Part shown: positions 1 to 5,096 of the stretch, one piece after another
Layout: every line of letters starts with the position of its first letter
Position numbering within the stretch: position 1 is the stretch's first letter
Assembly (NCBI GenBank): GCA_900547565.1
Contig: URHI01000126.1
Coordinates: forward strand, 1-5,096
Length of the DNA: 5,096 nucleotides
Source of the DNA: an uncultured Eubacteriales bacterium
GTDB lineage: Bacteria; Bacillota; Clostridia; Oscillospirales; CAG-272
Reading direction: 5' to 3'
The notes under the pieces: model-generated
The model's database searches: none
What the model saw: the letters and a program-made list of their open reading frames with translations, nothing else
Told to the model about the DNA's origin: nothing
Translations under genes and position numbers: made by a program

Positions 1-1012
1 TGCCGCCGATGTCTCCGTTGAGAAAGCTCTCCAAAGAGTAAAGTGACAGTCCTATGCGGTGATCTGTAACACGGCTCTGAGGATAATTGTATGTTCGGAT
101 CTTCTCGCTTCTCTCACCGCTTCCCACCTGATTCTTCCGCGTTGAGGCGATAAATGCGTCCTGCTCGCTTTGCTTGATTTCGTACAGCTTGGCCCGTAGC
201 ATTTTAAGCGCTTTTTCTTTGTTCTGAAACTGGCTGCGCTCGTTCTGGCACTCAATAACAATACCGGTGGGCTTGTGGGTAAGACGTACTGCCGATTCTG
301 TCTTGTTTATGTGCTGGCCTCCTGCACCTGACGATTTGCATGACTCAAACACCAGATCTGCCGGATTTATTTCTATTTCTACGTCTTCTGCCTCGGGCAG
401 TACCGCGACAGTGACGGTAGAGGTGTGTATTCGCCCTTGCGATTCGGTCTCGGGAACACGCTGTACACGATGCACCCCGCTTTCAAATTTGAAGCGCGAG
501 TATGCTCCGTCTCCCTCGACCATGAAGGTGACCTCCTTGAAGCCTCCAAGCTCGGTTTCATTGCAATTGAGCAGTGATACCTTGAAGTGCTCAGTTTCAG
601 CGTACATGTTGTACATGCGGTAGAGCACATATGCAAACAGCGCCGACTCCTCTCCTCCCGCTCCCGAGCGTATCTCGACGATGACATTTTTTCCGTCGTT
701 GGGGTCACGGGGAAGGAGCAGTATCTTCAGTTGCCCGGACAGCTCGTCCGCGTGGAGACGGGCTTGTTCAAGCTCATCATATGCCAGCTTGCGTCCGTCC
801 GCGTCTTCGGCCGTGCTGACCATTTCTTCGGCAACTGAAATTTCATTTTGGGCAGTTTTGTATTCACGGTATTTTTCGATGATTGGAGTCAGCGCTTTGT
901 ACTCCTTCATCAATGTGGTATAGCGTTCTATGTCGGAGCACACGGCAGGGTCGGCCAGCGAGGCTTCAAGACGTATATATTTTTGTTCGGCTTCGTTCAG
1001 CTTATCAAGCAT
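1..1012 (-). CDS. prfA: Peptide chain release factor 1 (RF1), C-terminus cut by the window edge
   Basis: RF1 recognises UAA and UAG stop codons in the ribosomal A site and triggers hydrolysis of peptidyl-tRNA. Reading from 1012 leftwards gives 337 residues without a stop; the family is about 355-360 long, so roughly 20 C-terminal residues lie beyond the left edge. Visible marks are the N-terminal helical domain (about 1-105), the RSGAGGEES segment (115-123), the stop-codon tripeptide PxT as PET (187-189) within VQRVPETESQGRIHTS, the catalytic GGQ (231-233) in SSGAGGQHINKT, and the RF1-type IRTYNYPQSRVTDHRIG (305-321), which separates it from RF2. The ATG at 1012 follows AGAGGA by 5 nt and gives the usual MLDKL start. 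It starts 16 bases after the aminopeptidase stop and is probably the fourth gene of the coaE operon. The segment before GGQ (VFESCK, 221-226) differs from the usual RIDTFR-like sequence. A prmC methyltransferase gene for the GGQ glutamine often follows prfA, but that region is outside the window. Identification is secure. Confidence 0.97.
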   Translation of the reverse strand, partial: MLDKLNEAEQKYIRLEASLADPAVCSDIERYTTLMKEYKALTPIIEKYREYKTAQNEISVAEEMVSTAEDADGRKLAYDELEQARLHADELSGQLKILLLPRDPNDGKNVIVEIRSGAGGEESALFAYVLYRMYNMYAETEHFKVSLLNCNETELGGFKEVTFMVEGDGAYSRFKFESGVHRVQRVPETESQGRIHTSTVTVAVLPEAEDVEIEINPADLVFESCKSSGAGGQHINKTESAVRLTHKPTGIVIECQNERSQFQNKEKALKMLRAKLYEIKQSEQDAFIASTRKNQVGSGERSEKIRTYNYPQSRVTDHRIGLSLYSLESFLNGDIGG

Positions 1013-1017
1013 TGTTG

Positions 1018-1025
1018 TCCTCTTT
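1018..1025 (-). promoter_or_regulatory. Ribosome binding site of prfA
   Basis: On the minus strand AAAGAGGA lies 5 nt before the ATG at 1012. It sits in the 16-base gap after the aminopeptidase stop codon (1029-1031), so prfA has its own initiation signal despite being tightly packed in the operon. Confidence 0.8.
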
Positions 1026-1028
1026 AAT

Positions 1029-2399
1029 TTATCTGAAGAAGGCGCCGAAAGCACGTGCAGCCTCGTACAGATCGGTTTTTGCAATAATTTCGTAGGGCGC
1101 GTGCATGGCAATAACCGGTACTCCGAGATCTACGGTTTCAATGTTGTGCTTGGCTATAAACATGGCGACCGTTCCGCCGCCGCCTGCATCCACCTTTCCA
1201 AGCTCACCTGTTTGCCATATGACATTGTCGCGCGCCATGATGCCGCGTAACCAGCCGATATATTCGGCCGATGCGTCATTTGTACCGCTCTTGCCGCGTG
1301 CACCGGTATATTTGCACAGCACCACGCCGCAGTTGATGAGCGATGAGTTTCGCTTTTCATAAACCTCGGCAAAGTTTGGGTCGTAGGCCGCAGAAACATC
1401 GGCAGACAGGCAGCGCGAGTACGCACGCACCACCGCGGGATCGGCTCCCTTGGCGGCGGATATGGCGTTGATGAGATCATCCATGATATCGCACTTCATG
1501 CCGGTGATGCCCTCGCTTCCGATTTCTTCCTTGTCGGCGAGTATGCACATCAGAGAGTGCTCGGAGTCGGCGTTGTCTATTATAGATGTGAGTGCGGGAT
1601 AGGCGCAGACACGGTCATCGTGACCGTAAGCGCCTATTAGAGAGCGGTCAAGTCCGACATCGCGTGCCTTTGCGGCGGGTACGGCAGACAGTTCGGCAGA
1701 CAGAAAGTCTTGCTCGGTGATGCCGTATTTTTCATTGAGCAGGCGCAGAATGTTGAGCTTTATTGCGTCTTGACCTTCACCGTACGGACGGCTTCCTGCC
1801 AATACGTTGAGCTTTTCGCCAGGTATTGCTTCGGACAACGGCTTTTTATTCTGTTCGGCACCGAGATGTGGGAGCAGATCGTTAATATAGAATATCGGAT
1901 CGTTGTCATCCTCACCGATCACTATTTCGACTTTTTCGCCATTGGCCTTGACGACTACACCGTGCAGTGCGAGCGGTGTCGCCACCCACTGGTATTTGCG
2001 GATGCCACCGTAGTAGTGCGTTTTGAAAAATCCCATACCGCCGTCCTCGTATACAGGGCACTGCTTCAGGTCAAGACGCGGTGAGTCGATATGAGCCGCC
2101 GCGATCCGTATGCCGTTTTCTGCCGGCTCACGGCCGACGGTAAACAAAAACAGGTTCTTGCCGCGGTTGTTGTAGTATTTTTTATCGCCGACGCTTAGTT
2201 TATCGCCCAGTGCATAAGGAGTAAATCCTGCGTCTTCGGCCATGCGTATGCCTTCACTAACGGCCTCGCGCTCGGTCTTCGCGGCATCGAGAAAGCGCAT
2301 ATAATCCTTGGCATATTCATATGCCGCCTCGGCGTCGGCGGTTTCAAAAACATTTTTTCTTGAATAAAAAAGCTGTTGCTTCAGTTCTGCTGTATCCAT
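1029..2399 (-). CDS. apeA: M18 family zinc aminopeptidase (ApeA type)
   Basis: A cytosolic dinuclear-zinc exopeptidase that removes N-terminal residues from peptides; M18 members often prefer acidic residues and assemble into large dodecamers (family knowledge). With the start at 2399 the protein has 456 residues, normal for bacterial ApeA. Expected metal and catalytic motifs are all present: AAHIDSPRLD (His103), GAYGHDDRVCAY (Asp261/Asp262), ADKEEIGSEG (catalytic Glu291, ligand Glu292), SADVSAAYDPN (Asp334) and AMHAPYE (His433). KTHYYGGIRKYQW (126-138) and GKVDAGGGGT (401-410) are also typical. An in-frame ATG at 2432 would add 11 residues but lies inside the preceding gene and has no good ribosome site. 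The ATG at 2399 has AAGGAG 8 nt upstream, so I chose it. The gene sits between the lytic transglycosylase and prfA. The fold and family are secure; substrate preference cannot be read from the sequence. Confidence 0.95.
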   Translation of the reverse strand: MDTAELKQQLFYSRKNVFETADAEAAYEYAKDYMRFLDAAKTEREAVSEGIRMAEDAGFTPYALGDKLSVGDKKYYNNRGKNLFLFTVGREPAENGIRIAAAHIDSPRLDLKQCPVYEDGGMGFFKTHYYGGIRKYQWVATPLALHGVVVKANGEKVEIVIGEDDNDPIFYINDLLPHLGAEQNKKPLSEAIPGEKLNVLAGSRPYGEGQDAIKLNILRLLNEKYGITEQDFLSAELSAVPAAKARDVGLDRSLIGAYGHDDRVCAYPALTSIIDNADSEHSLMCILADKEEIGSEGITGMKCDIMDDLINAISAAKGADPAVVRAYSRCLSADVSAAYDPNFAEVYEKRNSSLINCGVVLCKYTGARGKSGTNDASAEYIGWLRGIMARDNVIWQTGELGKVDAGGGGTVAMFIAKHNIETVDLGVPVIAMHAPYEIIAKTDLYEAARAFGAFFR

Positions 2400-2407
2400 T
2401 TGTGAAA

Positions 2408-2413
2408 CTCCTT
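2408..2413 (-). promoter_or_regulatory. Ribosome binding site that decides the aminopeptidase start
   Basis: AAGGAG on the minus strand lies 8 nt before the ATG at 2399 and shares a base with the stop codon (2413-2415) of the preceding lytic transglycosylase gene. This favours 2399 over the upstream in-frame ATG at 2432, and suggests ribosomes ending on the upstream gene can restart here. Confidence 0.85.
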
Positions 2414-2982
2414 CAATAGTATAATTTTTCATAGGTTTTTACATTTTCACGTTGACGGCGGACGTAATTCCTTGTTTCCTCAAAAGGAATGTTTGTCAGA
2501 TGTCCTGCCAAAGAGTAACGTGGATCCTTCAGCCAGGAGTTGACGTTGCCGACTCCGGCATTATAGGCGGCGAAAACAATGTCCCAGTTGCCGTATATTC
2601 CGTAAAGCCAGGACAGCAGATAGCTGCCGTAGCGTATGTTGGTTTGGGGATCTGATATCATCGAGTCGTCGAGATTTTCGTGCAGCATGTCGTCTGAAAG
2701 CCAGCGGAAGGTTGACGGCATAAGCTGCATGAGCCCGACGGCACCTGCCCGTGAAACCGCGTCGGCATCGAATCCGCTTTCGGTTTTGATGGTAGCATAT
2801 ATGACCGTTTCGGGAATATCGAACTCGGCGGCACTTGCACTAACATATTCGCTGAACTTGCGCGGGTAAGCGCTGCGTTTGTAGGCAAGGCTGATTGCTT
2901 CACATACAAACCCGGCTATTACGGCCGCAATAATAACGACGGCGATCAGCATCCGTCTGTGTCTGCTCCATGACTTCAGCAT
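2413..2982 (-). CDS. Small membrane-anchored lytic transglycosylase (SLT domain)
   Basis: Predicted to cleave the MurNAc-GlcNAc bond of peptidoglycan without water, leaving 1,6-anhydroMurNAc ends. The 189-residue protein has a basic N-terminus (KSWSRHRR), one hydrophobic segment (about 11-31) that works as a membrane anchor or uncleaved signal, and then an SLT/GH23 catalytic domain outside the cytoplasm. Catalytic Glu68 lies in IKTESGFDADAVSRAGAVG, followed by GLMQLMP (83-89), AAYNAGVGNV (138-147) and IPFEETRNYVRR (165-176), the full motif set of Slt70-like enzymes. It lacks the long helical superhelix of Slt70 and any LysM or other wall-binding module, so it is little more than anchor plus catalytic domain. 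Its ATG overlaps the end of coaE in ATGCTGA, and no clear Shine-Dalgarno precedes it, so translational coupling to coaE is likely. An internal ATG at 2952 would remove the basic N-terminus and is less likely. Family secure; in vivo role (wall turnover, sporulation or other) unknown. Confidence 0.93.
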   Translation of the reverse strand: MLKSWSRHRRMLIAVVIIAAVIAGFVCEAISLAYKRSAYPRKFSEYVSASAAEFDIPETVIYATIKTESGFDADAVSRAGAVGLMQLMPSTFRWLSDDMLHENLDDSMISDPQTNIRYGSYLLSWLYGIYGNWDIVFAAYNAGVGNVNSWLKDPRYSLAGHLTNIPFEETRNYVRRQRENVKTYEKLYY

Positions 2983-3572
2983 AGTTTTTCACGAGCCAGA
3001 ATGGCATCAAGCTCGGTTTCGAGCGCGGCGGAATTACCGTCGTTATGAACGGTGTATTTTGCACGCGAGGTGTAAAAGTCGTCCGGCTGTTGGCCGTCAA
3101 TGCGCAGAGAGGCGGCGGTTTCAGTCAGGCCGTCACGCTCCATTATGCGGTGCATGCGCACGTTGCGGTCGGCCACGACAGCTATGACAAAGTCGCATTT
3201 TGCATCATAACCAGACTCAAACAGCGCCGGTGCGTCGACAACTGCGGCACGGCATCCGCGCTCTGACAGTGATGCCAGCAGCATATCTGTCTGCGCCAGA
3301 ATATACTTGTGAGTGACAGCGTTAAGCTGTGCCAGCCGTGCTTTGTCGGAAAAGACGAGCTTTGCCAGCTCACTGCGCCGGAGTGTGCCGTCGTTGTTTA
3401 TAATGCCGTTGCCGAATACCGTACGCAGCTCGTCAAGACATTCGGACGGGGGCAGCAGCAGGGAATGATATACCGCATCAGTATCCACCGAAGGAATACC
3501 GCGTAGACTGAGTCTTTCACACACCCAGCCCTTTCCGCTTCCGCTGGGGCCGGTCAGTCCTATCACTTTCAT
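2976..3572 (-). CDS. coaE: Dephospho-CoA kinase with an atypical P-loop
   Basis: CoaE phosphorylates the 3'-hydroxyl of the ribose of dephospho-CoA with ATP, the last step of coenzyme A synthesis, in the cytosol. The 198-residue product has normal family length. It shows IGLTGPSGSGKG (4-15, P-loop Lys14), the VDTDAVYH substrate segment (29-36), DGTLRRSELAKLVF (61-74), the VTHKYI helix (86-91), VVDAPALFESG (111-121), and a lid with RIMERDGLTE and SLRIDGQQP (142-163). The order matches the family throughout. Unusually, the residue after the P-loop lysine is Gly15, then Trp16, where CoaE normally has Ser-Thr (GSGKST); the usual Mg-coordinating hydroxyl is missing. The reading was checked at the base level (GGA AAG GGC TGG). 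The start at 3572 follows GAGGTG by 8 nt. It is the first gene of its operon, about 30 nt from a strong predicted promoter. Whether the altered P-loop lowers activity, or is a lineage variant, is open; a CoaE-like kinase with another role is possible. Confidence 0.88.
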   Translation of the reverse strand: MKVIGLTGPSGSGKGWVCERLSLRGIPSVDTDAVYHSLLLPPSECLDELRTVFGNGIINNDGTLRRSELAKLVFSDKARLAQLNAVTHKYILAQTDMLLASLSERGCRAAVVDAPALFESGYDAKCDFVIAVVADRNVRMHRIMERDGLTETAASLRIDGQQPDDFYTSRAKYTVHNDGNSAALETELDAILAREKLC

Positions 3573-3580
3573 AAAACCGT

Positions 3581-3586
3581 CACCTC
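3581..3586 (-). promoter_or_regulatory. Ribosome binding site of coaE
   Basis: GAGGTG on the minus strand ends 8 nt before the ATG at 3572, supporting this as the coaE start. It falls in the short predicted leader downstream of the minus-strand promoter. Confidence 0.75.
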
Positions 3587-3608
3587 GTCACTTGAAACAT
3601 ATACTATA

Positions 3609-3620
3609 ATTATACAATAT
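3609..3620 (+). repeat. Left arm of a 12-base inverted repeat covering the minus-strand -10 box
   Basis: ATTATACAATAT here is the exact reverse complement of ATATTGTATAAT at 3685-3696. Each arm holds one promoter's -10 box plus the adjoining six spacer bases. The identity may be a coincidence of two consensus -10 boxes in AT-rich DNA, or a shared regulator site. Confidence 0.7.
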
Positions 3621-3637
3621 ATTTTTAATAAATTCAA
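3609..3637 (-). promoter_or_regulatory. Sigma-A promoter of the coaE operon
   Basis: On the minus strand, -35 TTGAAT (3632-3637) and a perfect -10 TATAAT (3609-3614) are separated by exactly 17 bases of AT-rich spacer. Transcription would begin near 3602, leaving a leader of about 30 nt before coaE. It would drive coaE, the transglycosylase, the aminopeptidase and prfA, since no terminator or other promoter is apparent between them. The call rests on pattern only. Confidence 0.85.
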
Positions 3638-3667
3638 GAGTTGTCCGCGCTTTTGTTGAATAAACTG

Positions 3668-3696
3668 TTGAAAAGCAGAGCGGAATATTGTATAAT
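3668..3696 (+). promoter_or_regulatory. Sigma-A promoter of the HAD hydrolase-murB operon
   Basis: -35 TTGAAA (3668-3673) and a perfect -10 TATAAT (3691-3696) are separated by 17 bases. Transcription would begin near 3703, giving a leader of about 25 nt before the ATG at 3727. Its -35 box is only 30 bases from that of the divergent coaE promoter, so polymerases at the two sites could influence one another. Confidence 0.87.
3685..3696 (+). repeat. Right arm of the 12-base inverted repeat covering the plus-strand -10 box
   Basis: ATATTGTATAAT is the perfect reverse complement of 3609-3620; the arms are 64 bases apart. The match does not extend beyond 12 bases on either side. Confidence 0.7.
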
Positions 3697-3712
3697 AAAT
3701 ATTAATTGAACG

Positions 3713-3718
3713 AAAGGA
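3713..3718 (+). promoter_or_regulatory. Ribosome binding site that decides the HAD hydrolase start
   Basis: AAAGGA lies 8 nt before the ATG at 3727. A possible in-frame TTG at 3706 lies upstream of this site and would start almost at the predicted transcription start, so 3727 is preferred. Confidence 0.8.
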
Positions 3719-3726
3719 TACTGCAA

Positions 3727-4410
3727 ATGAGATACGATACACTGCTTTTTGACGCCGACGGTACACTGCTTGACTTTTCGCGCTCGGAGTGCGAGGCGCT
3801 CCGAGCCGCGCTGGCTTCCTTCGGCATCGACGCCGACGACTGTGTTGTCGCGGGCTATTCTGCTATAAATGACGGACTGTGGAAGTTACTCGAGAGAAAA
3901 GAAATCACCAAGTCTTGCCTGAGAGTGAGAAGGTTTGCCATGCTTGCCGAAAAATTCGGCTATAATTACGATTCCGTATGTGTTGCGGATAAATACGCAG
4001 ATGAGCTGGCAACCAAGGCCTACATACTGGGAGATGCTCTTGAGGTCTGTACCCGTCTGGCGCGTGATTGCAGACTGTACCTTATCACAAACGGATTTGT
4101 GAAAATTCAGCGCGGACGGTTTGTGAATACGCCGCTATATCCGCTGTTTTCCGGAATGTTCATTTCAGACGAGATCGGCTGTGACAAGCCTGCGCCGCAC
4201 TATTTTGAAGTGGTCCGATCCTCTGTCCCCGACTTCAATGCTGAGAAAACACTGGTCATAGGTGACTCACTGACGTCAGATATCAAAGGAGGGCTTGATG
4301 CCGGCCTTGATGTTTGCTGGTTCAATCCATCTCACAAGGCTACGCCTGACAACATTGATATAAACTACATTATCGACGATCTTTCAGAACTTTATGACAT
4401 TGTAAAATAA
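3727..4410 (+). CDS. HAD-superfamily hydrolase, YjjG/YfnB type (probable nucleotide phosphatase)
   Basis: A cytosolic Mg-dependent phosphatase of the haloacid dehalogenase superfamily. Characterised YjjG-type relatives dephosphorylate nucleoside monophosphates, including non-canonical pyrimidine nucleotides (family knowledge; the substrate here is inferred). The 227-residue protein has motif I FDADGT (nucleophile Asp9, general acid/base Asp11), a helical cap of about 15-100, motif II LITNG (Thr121), motif III Lys154 in GCDKPAPHYF, and motif IV VIGDSLTSDIKGG (176-188, Asp180 and Asp185). The phrases GDSLTSDIKGG, DAGLDVCWFNP and FISDEIG are characteristic of the YjjG/YfnB group and separate it from phosphoglycolate phosphatase or beta-phosphoglucomutase. 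The start at 3727 is supported by AAAGGA 8 nt upstream. It is transcribed away from coaE and is followed after only 6 bases by murB, so they are probably co-transcribed. I leave the symbol blank because several paralogues share this pattern. Confidence 0.92.
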   Translation: MRYDTLLFDADGTLLDFSRSECEALRAALASFGIDADDCVVAGYSAINDGLWKLLERKEITKSCLRVRRFAMLAEKFGYNYDSVCVADKYADELATKAYILGDALEVCTRLARDCRLYLITNGFVKIQRGRFVNTPLYPLFSGMFISDEIGCDKPAPHYFEVVRSSVPDFNAEKTLVIGDSLTSDIKGGLDAGLDVCWFNPSHKATPDNIDINYIIDDLSELYDIVK

Positions 4411-4416
4411 TAAATT

Positions 4417-5096
4417 ATGGCATCAAATAACGACATATTTAGTGATCTGAGCACACGCATGGTGAATATCGGCGCTCACGTATTGATAAATGAACCGCTG
4501 TCGGCACACTGTACCTTTCGCATAGGCGGCCCCGCGGCACTTATGGCCTTTCCCGCCAATATGGAGCACTTTACGGGTATACTTGATATTCTGCGCACGT
4601 CAGATGTTCGGTATACCGTTATCGGCAACGGCAGCGATTTGCTGTTTGATGATGCGGGCTATGACGGAGTTGTTGTTTCAACAACAAAGCTGCGCCAAAC
4701 CGTGGCAGAAGGCGAGGTGCTTTATGCCGAGTGCGGAGCTTCCTGTTCGGGTATGGCGCAGAAAGCGGCAAAAGCCGGGCTTTCAGGGCTTGAGTTTGCC
4801 TACGGAATACCAGGAACATGCGGCGGCGCTGTCTTTATGAACGCCGGAGCGTACGGCTCGGAAATATCGGCTCTGTCTCCGGTGGTTGACTGTTTTGACA
4901 TGTTCTCGGGAGAGCGCGTTATGCTGAGCGGAAGCGATCTGGACATGAGTTATCGCCACAGCATTTTCACCCGCCGTCCGGAACTTATTATTCTCGGGGC
5001 GCGGCTACAGCTTGCTTACGGCGATTCGGACAAAATACGAAAAACGATGGAGGACAATATGGCTTGCCGCCGGGCCAAACAGCCGCTGGAATATCC
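4417..5096 (+). CDS. murB: UDP-N-acetylenolpyruvoylglucosamine reductase (MurB), C-terminus cut by the window edge
   Basis: MurB uses FAD and NADPH to reduce UDP-GlcNAc-enolpyruvate to UDP-MurNAc, the second committed step of peptidoglycan precursor synthesis, in the cytosol. The first 226 residues are present; the family is about 300 long. Seen in order are HCTFRIGGPA (31-40, FAD pocket with Arg35), VIGNGSDLLF (68-77), GLSGLEFAYGIPGTCGG (121-137) leading into MNAGAYG (141-147), and SYRHSIF (178-184) with the active-site Tyr-Arg. The window ends at KQPLEYP, just before the expected SAGSxFKRP segment that carries the catalytic serine. The SYRxSxF loop and spacing indicate a type II MurB, as is usual in Firmicutes. 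The FAD loop has Asp74 where GNGSNLL is more usual. The ATG at 4417 leaves 33 residues before FRIGG, a normal N-terminus, but no Shine-Dalgarno is visible in the AT-rich bases before it. Re-initiation after the HAD stop 6 bases upstream is plausible. A later ATG at 4459 is possible but also lacks a strong site. Confidence 0.95.
   Translation, partial: MASNNDIFSDLSTRMVNIGAHVLINEPLSAHCTFRIGGPAALMAFPANMEHFTGILDILRTSDVRYTVIGNGSDLLFDDAGYDGVVVSTTKLRQTVAEGEVLYAECGASCSGMAQKAAKAGLSGLEFAYGIPGTCGGAVFMNAGAYGSEISALSPVVDCFDMFSGERVMLSGSDLDMSYRHSIFTRRPELIILGARLQLAYGDSDKIRKTMEDNMACRRAKQPLEY

Noticed and set aside
267..923. Several overlapping open frames on the plus strand, opposite prfA
   Set aside because: They are antisense shadows of the RF1 reading frame, whose PET and GGQ motifs run through the same bases.
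1710..2084. 124-codon open frame on the plus strand, opposite the aminopeptidase
   Set aside because: It is fully antisense to a well-supported conserved gene, has no recognisable domain or ribosome site, and is explained by codon bias of the real gene.
2400..2432. Upstream in-frame ATG at 2432 that would lengthen the aminopeptidase by 11 residues
   Set aside because: It lies inside the end of the transglycosylase gene and lacks a ribosome site; AAGGAG placed 8 nt before the ATG at 2399 fits better, and the resulting N-terminus matches the family.
3655..3672. Direct repeat GTTGAA (3655-3660 and 3667-3672) upstream of the plus-strand promoter
   Set aside because: Six-base repeats are expected by chance in AT-rich DNA, and the second copy is part of the -35 box.
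3706..3726. TTG at 3706 as the start of the HAD hydrolase, adding 7 residues
   Set aside because: It is almost at the predicted transcription start, lies upstream of the AAAGGA site, and the ATG at 3727 gives the normal short lead into motif I.
3573..3726. Riboswitch or small RNA in the divergent intergenic region
   Set aside because: The region is filled by two promoters; predicted leaders are about 25-30 nt, too short for a riboswitch, and no conserved RNA fold or terminator is seen.
4669..4685. 7-base perfect hairpin GTTGTTG-TTT-CAACAAC within murB
   Set aside because: It encodes Val-Val-Val-Ser-Thr-Thr in the conserved reading frame, is weak in GC, lacks a following T-run, and is probably chance codon choice rather than a terminator.

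Overview
The window looks like an ordinary chromosomal stretch of core and metabolic genes from a low-to-mid GC Firmicute, most likely a member of Clostridia. The reasons are the protein sequences (a clostridial-style RF1, an ApeA-type M18 aminopeptidase, a YjjG/YfnB-type HAD hydrolase and a MurB with a FRIGG/GIPG core), purine-rich Shine-Dalgarno sequences about 8 nt before several starts, consensus sigma-A promoters and tight gene packing. Base composition is near half GC in genes, with a sharply AT-rich intergenic region. I cannot place it below class with confidence, although a gut-type Oscillospirales-like genome would fit.

Layout. Everything left of about 3572 is on the minus strand and reads, in transcription order, coaE (dephospho-CoA kinase, 3572-2976), a small membrane-anchored lytic transglycosylase (2982-2413), an M18 aminopeptidase of the ApeA type (2399-1029) and prfA (release factor 1, 1012 to beyond the left edge). 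The four genes overlap or are separated by only 13 to 16 bases, so they look like one operon. Right of about 3727, on the plus strand, lie a YjjG/YfnB-type HAD phosphatase (3727-4410) and, 6 bases later, murB (4417 to beyond the right edge), probably a second operon.

The two operons diverge from a 154-base AT-rich intergenic region (3573-3726). Each has a near-consensus sigma-A promoter (TTGAAT-17-TATAAT on minus, TTGAAA-17-TATAAT on plus) placed back to back, and the two -10 regions form a 12-base perfect inverted repeat. The predicted leaders are only about 25 to 30 nt, which leaves no room for a riboswitch.

Functionally this is growth-linked housekeeping: last step of coenzyme A synthesis, peptidoglycan cleavage, peptide turnover, translation termination, nucleotide house-cleaning and peptidoglycan precursor synthesis. 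I see no mobile element, CRISPR array, phage gene, RNA gene, defence island or other accessory system, and no novel system. The most interesting points are a coaE P-loop that lacks the usual Ser/Thr after the lysine, the symmetrical divergent promoter pair, and the unusual mix of functions in the coaE operon.
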